Part shown: in pieces, positions 17,618 through 26,634 of the stretch
How the letters are laid out: the number at the start of each line of letters is the position of its first letter
Position numbering within the stretch: position 1 is the first letter of the stretch
Translations under genes and position numbers: made by a program
Notes under the pieces: generated by a model
The model's database searches: none
Told to the model about the DNA's origin: nothing
Seen by the model: the letters and a program-made list of their open reading frames with translations, nothing else
Assembly (NCBI RefSeq): GCF_003003795.1
Contig: NZ_PVWK01000031.1
Span: forward strand, 62,001-126,000
From: Stenomitos frigidus ULC18
GTDB taxonomy: Bacteria; Cyanobacteriota; Cyanobacteriia; Leptolyngbyales; Leptolyngbyaceae
Reading direction: 5' to 3'
DNA: 64,000 bases

Positions 17618-18195
17618 CAACTTAGCTCGGAATTATATGGAGTAGCTCTCAGATTGACTGACATCGGCCAGAAGGTAAATGCTTTAACTGCTTTCCTACC
17701 TATCAAATCATAGTACACCGTCTGTATGTTTTTTTTCATACCCTATCTGCTAATTCACTTGGCTAATTTACTGCGGAGTGAATGCGATCGTTACTAATCA
17801 CTAAGCAGACTGATCCACTGACAGTAATTGTTCAAAGCATGTAACGATTGGGTGAAATGCAGAGCAGTTCCTTCAGCATTGCTCTGAAAGGTTTTCGTTG
17901 CTATTGCAATCGTTCTCGGTTAAGCCCTGATGGAGGGAAGTTACAGGCGACGCAATCTTTGACTCCGCAGGCTCAACGAAGCAGTCGTTTGACCTCTGGT
18001 GGCACCTGTTGGGCGCTTACATCACCAACAGATTCTGCCTGTTCAACGACTGCTTTAAACTAACAAAAAGAAAAGGAGGGCAGAAGACTTTTCGGTCTCT
18101 TTACCCTCCTCCTCTCTGAGTACTTCTCTTGAAGCCAGCAGTGCCTTGCTAAAGTCATGCGTCGCTAGCTCACAGGTCAAATACAAACTCTCAGC
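17618..18195. other. Intergenic region with nested inverted repeats and a terminator
   Basis: No gene is seen. An outer 11-bp stem AAGCAGTCGTT (17980-17990) pairs with 18044-18054 and encloses a 7-bp stem CTGTTGG/CCAACAG (18006-18012, 18025-18031). The minus strand of this stretch also stays open for about 28 codons (…SAQQVPPEVKRLLR) without a start, which may be a gene remnant. Confidence 0.45.
18063..18110 (-). terminator. Rho-independent terminator of the Spy-like gene
   Basis: On the minus strand, GGAGGG and CCCTCC (18104-18109, 18075-18080) close an imperfect stem with a small loop. TTTTCTTTTTG follows immediately. It is 86 bp after the stop of the minus-strand Spy-like gene. Confidence 0.75.
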
Positions 18196-18648
18196 TTACT
18201 GAGCCGGTTGCTGACGGTTTTGCTGCCGCTGCTGCCGTTGCTGCTCTAGCTGTTGCCGCTGCTCAGGCGTGAAAACGGCAGCCATCTTTTGCTTCGCATC
18301 CTGACGGATAGCTTTGATTTTAGCTTTTTGGTCAGCGGTTAGATTGAGGGATGCCCACAGGCCACGGGCTTTTTGTCCCTGTTGCCCTTGTTGCCTCTGC
18401 TGTTTAGCAGCCGCTAGCTGATCTTTTTGCTCCTGCGTCAGGATGGACTCAATCTGGCTACGGGTCGACTCACGAATTTGCTTGAGTTGCACTTTCTGAT
18501 CGGCAGTCAGATTCAGGTTAACGCCACGTTTTTGATGCCGCTCAGCAGGAACAGTCGGAGTTTGAGCGACGACAGGCAGCATGGGCACCGCGTAGGACAA
18601 CGCGAGTGCTAAGGCTCCGGGTAGGAGTAAGGAGCGTTTCATGTTCAT
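18196..18648 (-). CDS. Spy/CpxP-like LTXXQ periplasmic protein, duplicated motif
   Basis: 150 residues from the ATG at 18648 (the next Met is at 18642). A signal peptide LLLPGALALALSYAVPMLPVVAQ (two stretches) ends at about residue 29. Two copies of NLTADQK...IR...LTQEQKDQL / FTPEQRQQL give an internal tandem duplication of the LTXXQ unit. The tail is rich in Gln and Arg. Spy-type proteins are periplasmic chaperones or stress sensors. Function here is inferred from the motif only. Confidence 0.8.
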   Translation of the reverse strand: MNMKRSLLLPGALALALSYAVPMLPVVAQTPTVPAERHQKRGVNLNLTADQKVQLKQIRESTRSQIESILTQEQKDQLAAAKQQRQQGQQGQKARGLWASLNLTADQKAKIKAIRQDAKQKMAAVFTPEQRQQLEQQRQQRQQNRQQPAQ

Positions 18649-18986
18649 AGTGCGGTTGTGTACCTTGAAATGATCTGGGTTAAGGAGAAAACACTGAAGC
18701 ATCAGTTATATATCCTTAGACCACTCATCGTTTCAGAAGGTTCAACGCAGGTTAAGACTCAAGCAGAACGTCCTAAGGACTTGTTAAGAAATATAGCTGT
18801 TGTCACCAAGCTTAGGACATTGGGATCAAAGGGGGAGTGGGGCGTGCCCCCAGCCAGGGGTTACACCCCTGCACCCCGTCCTAACCAGCATGGCTATAGC
18901 TATAACTGCACATTTTGATTGAGCTCTCAGCGTTCAGCACTGAGAGAAAGCTAATCGCTGACGGCTGAACGCTTAAAACCATGAGG
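18649..18986. repeat. Intergenic region with GC-rich palindromes
   Basis: Two adjacent palindromes lie here: GGGGCGTGCCCC (18839-18850) and CAGGGGTTACACCCCTG (18855-18871). They look like dispersed cyanobacterial palindromic sequence. No gene is seen. Confidence 0.6.
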
Positions 18987-20522
18987 TTATTTCTGTACAG
19001 CCCCTAAGGTGGTGATGTAAAGGACAGCCTCATCGCTCGGAATACCCAACACTTCGTTCACCTGGTCGTCAAAGAAACCAGCGATGCCGCTGACACCTAG
19101 TCCAAGCTGAGTGGCTGCCAGGTTGAGCCGTTGCCCTAAATGTCCGGCATCGGTGTGAAGGTAGCGATAAACGCGATCGCCATAGGCCGCGATCGCCACC
19201 TTAAGGTCTGCTGTGTGGAACAGAACCGCTCCAGCATCGCGACCCAGATCTTGTTGCAAACAGAGAAAGTGTAATTCTTGGCGGAAGTTTTTGAAGCGAA
19301 TTTGGCGAAGCTCGTGCGTTTTCGGCGCATAGTAATAGCACCCTTCCTCTAAGCCAGTCACTGAAGACACAACGATAAACGTTTCCACCAGACTCAAATC
19401 GAAATAATCAGGTGAGCCATCTAACCCCTGATCGATATAGTGCTGAGGCTGGTAGGTAAAGTCAAGCAAAGCGATGAGCTCCTCAAACGTCAGAGCAGCA
19501 CCACTATAGGCACGGGTGGAACGCCGCCTGAGTATCGTCGTTTCTAAGTGTTCCAGCTGATTTCCCCAGTTGATCGGTGGGGTTTGCGTAGACACCTTGA
19601 GACAAAAGGGAAAGTTATATTTATCAGTTCGCTGTACTTGTGACGTTGCAGGCTTCCAGTTCACCTTCACGGTGGTATCGAGGGGCAATTGAGTCGCTTG
19701 ATGCAAATAGCTAAGCAGTTGCCCCTCTGGAATCGGCGGATAGTAGCGCTGTGTTGTTGCAGCTAGAGCAGTGCGCGCCAGGGAGAGATTTTGTTTCACT
19801 TCCAGCAAATCGGCAAGGGGCAGGATGGCGATCGCCCCTTCTTGCTCTGCATCGAGATAAAGCAGTTGCTGCATGGCTTCGTCCATAAAGCCACCAATCA
19901 GGTGCGGACGATAATCATTGAGTGTACAGGCCAATTCAATGTTGCCCAGTAAATGCCCCGTATCCAGACAAATGCGCCGATAGGCACGATCTTGATAGCG
20001 CCAGGCCGATCGCTGAAAGACGGCTGTTGTCACTAGAGCAAGCTGGGTGTTTTCTAGCACAGGGTGCCAGTAGCAAGCGGTTTGCAGCTTAGTCCAGACA
20101 TCGCTTTCCCAAAAATGCATTAAGGAGTGAGTGTAAGCCTGGTAGTTGTAAAGCCCGGCTGGCAACAAGGGGGTGCCGCGCGAGATCAGGTAAAGCTCAG
20201 CAGGATAAAGTCCACCAGCAGAAGGAGACGCTCTTAAGTAGTGAGGGTTGCCTGGTGTGGGGATCCGTCCGGTTAACCCATAGCTACAGAGCAACAATCG
20301 CGCTAGCCGCTGCCACCAAAGCTTAGCTGGGTCATTGCTAAAGGCTGTTGCGTCATCGTTCAGGTAGGGCTTCAAATCAATCGAAGTACCAATCTTATAC
20401 TCTTTGAACGGCAGCGGCTGTTGGCTCCAATCGAGCGGCGGCTGTTTTGCGTTGATGGTTTCAGGGTTGTATTTTGTCCGCTCGTGATAGTGCTGGGCGA
20501 TCGACGCGGTTAAGTCCGACAT
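18987..20522 (-). CDS. SagB/ThcOx-type oxidoreductase (double nitroreductase fold)
   Basis: 511 residues. Two nitroreductase-like halves: the first has LRASPSAGGLYPAELYLISRG, the second RRRSTRAYSGAALTFEEL and GLGVSGIAGFFDDQVNEVLG. SagB proteins use FMN to oxidise thiazolines or oxazolines in peptide natural products. No cyclodehydratase or precursor peptide is encoded nearby, so this copy is an orphan. Stand-alone members of the family in cyanobacteria have no proven substrate. Confidence 0.87.
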   Translation of the reverse strand: MSDLTASIAQHYHERTKYNPETINAKQPPLDWSQQPLPFKEYKIGTSIDLKPYLNDDATAFSNDPAKLWWQRLARLLLCSYGLTGRIPTPGNPHYLRASPSAGGLYPAELYLISRGTPLLPAGLYNYQAYTHSLMHFWESDVWTKLQTACYWHPVLENTQLALVTTAVFQRSAWRYQDRAYRRICLDTGHLLGNIELACTLNDYRPHLIGGFMDEAMQQLLYLDAEQEGAIAILPLADLLEVKQNLSLARTALAATTQRYYPPIPEGQLLSYLHQATQLPLDTTVKVNWKPATSQVQRTDKYNFPFCLKVSTQTPPINWGNQLEHLETTILRRRSTRAYSGAALTFEELIALLDFTYQPQHYIDQGLDGSPDYFDLSLVETFIVVSSVTGLEEGCYYYAPKTHELRQIRFKNFRQELHFLCLQQDLGRDAGAVLFHTADLKVAIAAYGDRVYRYLHTDAGHLGQRLNLAATQLGLGVSGIAGFFDDQVNEVLGIPSDEAVLYITTLGAVQK

Positions 20523-20597
20523 AACGGTTGCGGAAGAATGCGGCTCAGTCTCAATCTTGACATTCTCTTAGCTGAAAGCGCCACCTTCCCACACGTA

Positions 20598-21521
20598 TCA
20601 GCGCGATCGCAGTCGCGTTTCTGACCGTTGTTCAACAAAGACCTGGAGCTGCGATCGCCAGACTTGATACCCTTTCGCACTCAGATGCAGCCCATCTGTA
20701 CTCAACGTTGTGGACAGATCACCCTTCGCATCGGCAAAGTAGGGGTGCAAATCCAGGTAGTCAACGCCTTCCGCTTTCGCCATTGCTGCTAACGCTTGAT
20801 TCAGTTGGCGAATGTAACCGTTTGAAACCAACCCAAGATGGGGCAACCAAGGCACGGCTTGAGACTCCTTTGGCGCTGCGTGGTCATGAGGCGATGGTTG
20901 CGATCGCGGTAACCGACTACCCGCATGAGGCAAAATTGATTGCACCACAATCCGCGCTTGCGGGTGCGCTACTTTCAGGTGAAGCACAATCTCACGGTAA
21001 TTTGCCAGCAGCGTTTCAGCGCTACGACCTCGAATCAAATCATTGATGCCAATCATCACAAACACTGTCTTTGGCTGTGTTTGATCAAACAATTGGAGCC
21101 GTCGTAACAAGCCGATCGACGTTTCGCCTGAAATCCCCTGGTTTAGCCAAACTTTTTCTGGAGGCAACAGTTCTGGCGGAAACCAAAGGCTGAGAGAGTC
21201 TCCTGCCAGAACCATCAGCTGTTTTGGATGTGACTCTGCCGCCACTTTTGCTTCTTGTCTCAGCAGAGTAACCCATTGTTCATACGTCAGTTGCCGACGC
21301 TGCACTGGCCCAGAGAATGATGATGCCCTGGTTGTATCCGCTTGCGCGGTTGAAGCATTGACCTGTGACAAACCGGCTAGGCCACTCCGGTGCAGCAGTA
21401 GGGCAGACGCAAGAAGCAGTCCGCTGATGCCGAACGACAGAGTCACCCAACCGGGAAAGGAAACGAAACGCCTAGACACTGGCTCAGATTTAACGTGATT
21501 TGAGTCAGATTGTAATGGCAA
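20598..21521 (-). CDS. Membrane-anchored SGNH/GDSL hydrolase
   Basis: 307 residues from a TTG at 21521; the true start may be slightly internal. One membrane segment (LSFGISGLLLASALLL) lies near residue 30-45. The four SGNH blocks follow: VLAGDSLSLWF (Ser), NQGISGETS (Gly), MIGINDLI (Asn), and STDGLHLSAKGY (Asp/His). It should be an extracytoplasmic esterase or acyl hydrolase. It is 20 bp after the amt stop on the same strand. Confidence 0.88.
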   Translation of the reverse strand: MPLQSDSNHVKSEPVSRRFVSFPGWVTLSFGISGLLLASALLLHRSGLAGLSQVNASTAQADTTRASSFSGPVQRRQLTYEQWVTLLRQEAKVAAESHPKQLMVLAGDSLSLWFPPELLPPEKVWLNQGISGETSIGLLRRLQLFDQTQPKTVFVMIGINDLIRGRSAETLLANYREIVLHLKVAHPQARIVVQSILPHAGSRLPRSQPSPHDHAAPKESQAVPWLPHLGLVSNGYIRQLNQALAAMAKAEGVDYLDLHPYFADAKGDLSTTLSTDGLHLSAKGYQVWRSQLQVFVEQRSETRLRSR

Positions 21522-21541
21522 TTTCAGTTTTTTTTGCTTCT

Positions 21542-23107
21542 CTAATCAGTCTGTTTGGCAAAAGAAATTTCGCCAACAATCTCTTCGCCATAAGCGCCCT
21601 CGCCATGCTCGTAGATGTCCAACCCTTCATCTTCAACTTCGGGCTTGACTCGTAGCTCCATGAAGAGCCCCAACACCTTGAGAATGACAAACGTACCAAC
21701 AGCAGCAATGATTGCAGCGATTAGCACCGCAATAATTTGAGTGACCAGCTGACCAGGATTGCCGTAGAAGACACCGTTATTACCAGCCGAGTTCACTGCC
21801 TTTGTGGCAAAAAAGCCAGTCAAAAGTGCGCCGACAGTACCACCAACACCGTGTACTGGGAAGGTGTCCAAAGAGTCGTCAAACTGTAGCTTCGCTTTCA
21901 AGTTGACAGCGAAGAAACAGGCTAGAGCCGTCAGAGCGCCGATAAAAATTGCAGACACTGGTGTGACAAAGCCAGCTGCGGGTGTAATGCCAACCAGCCC
22001 AGCAACAAAACCACTACCCAAGCCAACCGCTGTTGGCTTGCCCTTCAGAAACCACTCAGCTAAGAGCCATGCCAGGCCTGCTGCTGAAGTTGAAACCGTG
22101 GTCGAGACAAACGCTACCGTTGCCAAGCCGCCTGCACCAAGGGCACTGCCTGCATTAAAGCCGAACCAGCCGAACCACAGCATGCCAACACCTAACAGGA
22201 CAAACGGAACATTGTGAGGAATGACTGGCTTCGCCATCCAGTCTTTACGAGGACCAAGAACCCAAGCAGCAACCAACGCTGAGACACCAGAACTGATGTG
22301 TACGACCGTGCCACCCGCAAAATCCAAGGCACCCATCGCACCCAAGAACCCTCTACCCCAAACCATATGGGCTAGTGGCGAGTAAATGAAGGTAGACCAC
22401 AGGATGATAAACCAGAAGAATGCTTTGAACGAGATGCGCTCAACGATCGACCCCGAAACCAGCGCTACTGTAATGATGGCAAACATCATCTGGTAAACCA
22501 TGAACACTTGGTGTGGAATCGTTGGTGCAAAGCCAATCGGGTCAGGAGCATCAAAAGCAACGCCATTCAAACCCAACCAACCTAGCCCACCAATAAATTG
22601 CTCAATACCCTGAGCAAAGGTCTGCCCTTGAGCCAGGTCGACATCAAAGGCCAAGGTATAGCCCCAGAGAATCCAGGTGACGCCCACAATCGCCATCGCT
22701 ACCAGACTCATCATCATGGTATTGAGGACGTTGCGCGATCGCACCAGTCCACCATAGAAGAACGCTAACCCAGGGGTCATAAACAGCACCAGCGCTGAAG
22801 AGATCAGCATCCAAGCCGTATCACCCGTGTCGATTTTGGGTGGCGCAGCTGCAGCAGGTGCAGCTGCATCCTGAGCGACCGCAGGATCAATCAGAGCGCC
22901 TGTCAGTAGATGCACCAACGTCATGACTACTAAAGGCAGACCGAAGGCTAGAACCAATCTGCGTAGGGTCTTTTTATTTTGTTCGCTCGGCTCGGCGGCA
23001 GCCAGAATAGCAAGTTGCTGCCACAGGGAGGACAGCGATCGAGCAAAAGAGCTAGAAAGGCTCCGACGCTTATTCTTCGACCTCTTATGAAGCGTTAGTT
23101 TAGACAT
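21542..23107 (-). CDS. amt: Ammonium transporter (Amt family)
   Basis: 521 residues from the ATG at 23107. The transport core has eleven helices with MTPGLAFFYGGLVRSRN, FAGGTVVHISSGVSAL (pore His) and DDSLDTFPVHGVGGTVGALL (second pore His). The N-terminal ~95 residues are a long extension: a basic cytoplasmic stretch then a first helix and an alanine-rich linker, which may act as an uncleaved or cleaved targeting region. The gene ends EEIVGEISFAKQTD. It is followed by the SGNH gene. Confidence 0.95.
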   Translation of the reverse strand: MSKLTLHKRSKNKRRSLSSSFARSLSSLWQQLAILAAAEPSEQNKKTLRRLVLAFGLPLVVMTLVHLLTGALIDPAVAQDAAAPAAAAPPKIDTGDTAWMLISSALVLFMTPGLAFFYGGLVRSRNVLNTMMMSLVAMAIVGVTWILWGYTLAFDVDLAQGQTFAQGIEQFIGGLGWLGLNGVAFDAPDPIGFAPTIPHQVFMVYQMMFAIITVALVSGSIVERISFKAFFWFIILWSTFIYSPLAHMVWGRGFLGAMGALDFAGGTVVHISSGVSALVAAWVLGPRKDWMAKPVIPHNVPFVLLGVGMLWFGWFGFNAGSALGAGGLATVAFVSTTVSTSAAGLAWLLAEWFLKGKPTAVGLGSGFVAGLVGITPAAGFVTPVSAIFIGALTALACFFAVNLKAKLQFDDSLDTFPVHGVGGTVGALLTGFFATKAVNSAGNNGVFYGNPGQLVTQIIAVLIAAIIAAVGTFVILKVLGLFMELRVKPEVEDEGLDIYEHGEGAYGEEIVGEISFAKQTD

Positions 23108-23649
23108 TTTTACCAAAAAATCCTTGCGAGAACGTCAATAGGAACATTAGGTGACTCACCGGGGCAGCTAAGTCAGAAGGTCACCCGGCAAAAGGGTTTG
23201 GCTTTGCTTGTATTACTCAGACCACTGGAAGATGGAACCCTTCAGTGAGCGTTTCTACGTGCTGCTGTTTGCCTTGGGCAAAGCAATTGAATCGCAAATT
23301 ACCCCATTTGAGGGATGAACTCTTAGGAGTGATTGCACCAATTCTAGGAAGGTGAATTCTGTATAACAGATAACATATCGACTTTGATGTTCGTTCCAGC
23401 TTTGGAGACGAGGAAGCCATGAGGACTGAAGCTTTGACTAGAAAGGGATCGCAAGGTGATCAAGAAAAAACTAGGAAATTGAAACATTTTTTGGATTTAG
23501 CGTTGATGAGACATTTCTCTCGCTAAACTCAACTTTCCACTCCAGCTGCACAGTCAGGCTTAGTGCCTCCTTCCATTACCCCTTCAGTAGATGCATTGTT
23601 GACCTTTTCCCCGATACTGAAGGAGGATTGCTCAACTCGGAGAGGAGAC
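23108..23649. other. Divergent amt-gshA intergenic region
   Basis: No gene is convincing. The best NtcA-like element is GTA-N8-AAC at 23361-23374, one base off the GTA-N8-TAC consensus. It is about 250 bp from amt, so weak. Confidence 0.35.
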
Positions 23650-24801
23650 ATGCTGCTGTCAAAAGGGTTTGAAGTTGAGATTTACACCAGCACCCCAGAA
23701 GGGGCGATCGTCGGTCTTTCTGACAAAATCGTGGCCGCATTGGATGGTTTTGTGCGGGAACCAGATAGCCGCAACGTTGAATACACCACTCCCCCTTGTT
23801 ACCGCTATGAGCGGTTGCTGTGCGATTTGGTGCGCCCTCGCCTACGCTTGCGAGACTACTTAAAGCAGTTAGGAAACTACACACTGATTCCGGGTAGTAC
23901 GCTTTCTTTAGGGGCGGTTGATCACTTTTGGCGATCCGATCCAGGCAATCCTTACCATAGCTACATCGAGCAAACGTATGGCACGAGTGTCGTCACTGCT
24001 AGCATTCATATTAATGTCGGCATCAGTGACCCAGAACTCTTGATGCGAGCCTGTCGCTTGATTCGAGTCGAAGCACCGCTCTACCTTGCGTTAAGCGCCT
24101 CTTCGCCCTTTCTGGCTGGTGCAGTCACGGGGTATCACTCTACCCGCTGGGGCATGTTTCCGAAAACACCTGCTCAGGTACCACTGTTTGAAAGTCATGC
24201 TCATTTCATTCAATGGACTGAGCAGCAGTTGGCAGCCGGAACCATGCAAAATGTGCGTCATCTCTGGTCATCTGTACGCCCAAACGGCGATCGTCGCCCG
24301 TATAACCTCAATCGCCTGGAACTGAGAATTTGCGATTTAGTCATTGATCCGATCGCGCTGCTTGCGATTACAGCACTATTAGAAGCTCGACTGATGCAAT
24401 TGATCGCCGACCCTACGCTCGATCCACTGCAAAACAGCCTCTTCCCATCAGCAACGCGGGCGCATGATCTAGCTAACCTTGCCGATGCCAACGAAAGTGC
24501 AGCGGCTCGCCATAGTCTGGATGCTGAACTACGCCACTGGAAAGATGGTAGCCCCATCATCGCAAGAGCATGGATCGAGCAGCTTTATCAGGAGGCTTGG
24601 ACGATCGCTAAAGAGCAGGGCTTTAGCTGCTTTCTCCTACCGCTCAAAAAAATTCTGCGCGAGGGCAACGAAGCTCAACGGTGGCTTAAACTTTACGAGC
24701 AGGGATTGGGAGTACAACCCATTATGGAGCAGGCCATTCAAGCTGCAGCCACTTACGAACTTACTCTGCAAGATGACCTTTGCCAGCCGCTTGTTGCTTA
24801 G
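23650..24801 (+). CDS. gshA: Glutamate-cysteine ligase, cyanobacterial type
   Basis: 383 residues from ATG at 23650, chosen for the GAGAGGAG ribosome site just before it and because MLLSKGFEVEIYTSTPEG is the family's usual opening. It joins glutamate and cysteine as the first step of glutathione synthesis. Family blocks include REPDSRNVEYTTPPC, TASIHINVGI and NLNRLELRICDLV. Divergent from amt. Confidence 0.93.
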   Translation: MLLSKGFEVEIYTSTPEGAIVGLSDKIVAALDGFVREPDSRNVEYTTPPCYRYERLLCDLVRPRLRLRDYLKQLGNYTLIPGSTLSLGAVDHFWRSDPGNPYHSYIEQTYGTSVVTASIHINVGISDPELLMRACRLIRVEAPLYLALSASSPFLAGAVTGYHSTRWGMFPKTPAQVPLFESHAHFIQWTEQQLAAGTMQNVRHLWSSVRPNGDRRPYNLNRLELRICDLVIDPIALLAITALLEARLMQLIADPTLDPLQNSLFPSATRAHDLANLADANESAAARHSLDAELRHWKDGSPIIARAWIEQLYQEAWTIAKEQGFSCFLLPLKKILREGNEAQRWLKLYEQGLGVQPIMEQAIQAAATYELTLQDDLCQPLVA

Positions 24802-25169
24802 GACTGGTTAAAAACCACTAGTGATGAGCGTTCAGCGATGAAGGCAGAACGGGTCGCTTAAGTAGTGACCCGGGCAAGTTTATATTCGAACTAGCACTGC
24901 ACGAGCGTTCGTTGGTTGACCCTGTCTTTGAGGGAGAACAACTGCCTGAAGCTGAAAAGGCTGCTGTTTACAAACGGCGAGCGCCGCCCACCTCTTTTTG
25001 TATAATAAAAAACACTTTCAGCCCTATCCTCCCTCCGGACGATAACAAAGCGAGATCAAAATCTTTGAGCACATTAGCTGGTGCTACAAAGATTAAAAAA
25101 AGCTATCAATCGCGTTTTTTGCCTGATCACTGCAATAACGCTTAACGCCCCAAAAAATGCTGCGGATAC
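24802..25169. other. Intergenic region gshA-trmL
   Basis: A 77-codon plus-strand frame at 24912-25145 has no ribosome site and odd composition, and is not called. Nothing else seen. Confidence 0.4.
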
Positions 25170-25631
25170 ATGCTTAGAGTCGTTTTAGTTCATCCACAGA
25201 TCCCGCCAAACACAGGCAATATCGCTCGTACATGTGCTGCTACCGAAACCGAGCTGCACCTCGTTGGGCCACTCGGTTTCGAGATTAGCGATCGTTACCT
25301 TAAACGTGCAGGCTTAGACTACTGGCCCTACGTCAACCTGCAGTATCACGCGTCGATCGAAGTGTTTCAAGGTGTCCAGCAGAGGCAGGGTGGTCGCTGC
25401 ATAGGCTTTAGCACTTCTGGACGCTGCAGCTATAGTAAGTTTGCTTTTCAGCCTTTAGACTGGCTCCTGTTTGGCAGCGAGACTCAAGGGTTGCCGACCG
25501 ACGTACTTGCCACTTGTGACGAGACGGTTCACATTCCCATGTCAAGTCAGCATGTCCGGAGCCTTAACCTTTCCGTCAGTGCTGCTGTCGGGCTATTCGA
25601 GGCACAGCGACAACTAGGGTACTTAGGGTAG
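25170..25631 (+). CDS. trmL: tRNA (cytidine34-2'-O)-methyltransferase TrmL
   Basis: 153 residues, typical for this small SPOUT enzyme. Motifs are VLVHPQIPPNTGNIARTCAA, LLFGSETQGLP, and the knot region HIPMSSQHVRSLNLSVSAAV (exactly the C-terminal SPOUT motif). It methylates the wobble base of some leucine tRNAs. Single gene with no obvious operon partner. Confidence 0.95.
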   Translation: MLRVVLVHPQIPPNTGNIARTCAATETELHLVGPLGFEISDRYLKRAGLDYWPYVNLQYHASIEVFQGVQQRQGGRCIGFSTSGRCSYSKFAFQPLDWLLFGSETQGLPTDVLATCDETVHIPMSSQHVRSLNLSVSAAVGLFEAQRQLGYLG

Positions 25632-26634
25632 TTTGTGTTGCTAGAACCCGTGTCTCTAAAGCACGTAAAAGGCTCTAGATAATAGCTCACGTTCTTTTGC
25701 TACTTAACTTAAGAACAAGAATTTAATCACTCCCACATTTCCATAGTGGCGCAAGGTCGTGCGCCACTACCTGCAGACAATTAGCCGATTTTATTTAATC
25801 CATACTCCTTAGTCAAAGTGTCAGGCAGACCCAATCCTGCATAAACCTACCGAATAAGTAACACCAAGCGCGTATATGAGCATCTAGAAATGAACTACTT
25901 GTAATGACTCTAAGTCACAGAAAGGAGACCAGCTGGCCTGATCTGGAGCAAAAAAGTAATCAATCAAGCATATGACTACAGCATCTCTATGTAATAAGAA
26001 ATTTCTATAACTAAAAGACGAAATTTACCAGGCAGCATACACGTGCTTTTTTACTGCTGAACATCGTTACAGGCAGTAACTACAGCGTCCCTCGAAAGCT
26101 GTAGACACTATATCTATGCCAGTAAGCGATGAAAGTCGCAACTGCTAATTGTGATAAGGTACACAATTTCACGGTTGTTGGTCTGCTTAATTTCGACCTA
26201 TTCTTGTTTAGAAAATAGTTGCGATTGCTACCTGAGTCCATTTCTTGGATGCATCGAAAAGCTTACCAGCAAGCCGTTTGTTGGTTTACCTCAACGCGGA
26301 GCTCGGTCTCCTTAAGTCAGGTAAGCTTGATTTCATGAGAAGGGTGTTTGTCTTCCCAAAAAGTTGACGCATCCGCCTTGAAAAGCTCAATAGGAAGGAC
26401 TTTATAGAACGCTGACGATCATTCATAAAGAGCAATCAAAGGTTTTTTCAACACTGATTGTAGATTTTTGGGGTTGTGTTAACTTGTCTAAATTGAGAAA
26501 GCAGGGTAATCTTGCCTAAGTGTTTGCCGCCAGTGATCCAGATCGCTTTACCATGTGATTTCTATCATTGACAGATGGCAGACAGATATGACTCAAGGAC
26601 AGTTAAACGCTGGACATTTTAGGAGGTCGTTTTT
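25632..26634. other. 1-kb intergenic region upstream of the LysM-M23 gene
   Basis: No gene is seen on either strand. It contains the folded-leader candidate at 26259-26328 and ends with a strong AGGAGGT ribosome site. No recognised riboswitch class could be matched. Confidence 0.5.
26259..26328 (+). promoter_or_regulatory. Candidate structured 5' leader element
   Basis: AAGCTTACC (26259-26267) is exactly complementary to GGTAAGCTT at 26320-26328. Inside it, ACCAGCAA faces TTGTTGGT (26265-26272, 26278-26285), sharing three bases with the outer stem, and GGAG faces CTCC (26308-26311 region). This suggests a branched fold with alternative pairing, in a long leader 300 bp before the peptidase gene. 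Confidence 0.4.

Noticed and set aside
17848-18063. 71-codon plus-strand gene with a Ser/Thr-rich product
   Set aside because: No ribosome site, and it spans the nested inverted repeats; the translation looks random.
23361-23374. NtcA box for amt
   Set aside because: GTA-N8-AAC is one base off consensus and about 250 bp from the gene; kept only as a note.
24912-25145. 77-codon frame between gshA and trmL
   Set aside because: No ribosome site, no recognisable domain, composition of intergenic DNA.
26100-26634. c-di-AMP (ydaO) riboswitch before the LysM-M23 gene
   Set aside because: Expected from the gene type, but neither the conserved cores nor the typical G-rich blocks could be found.
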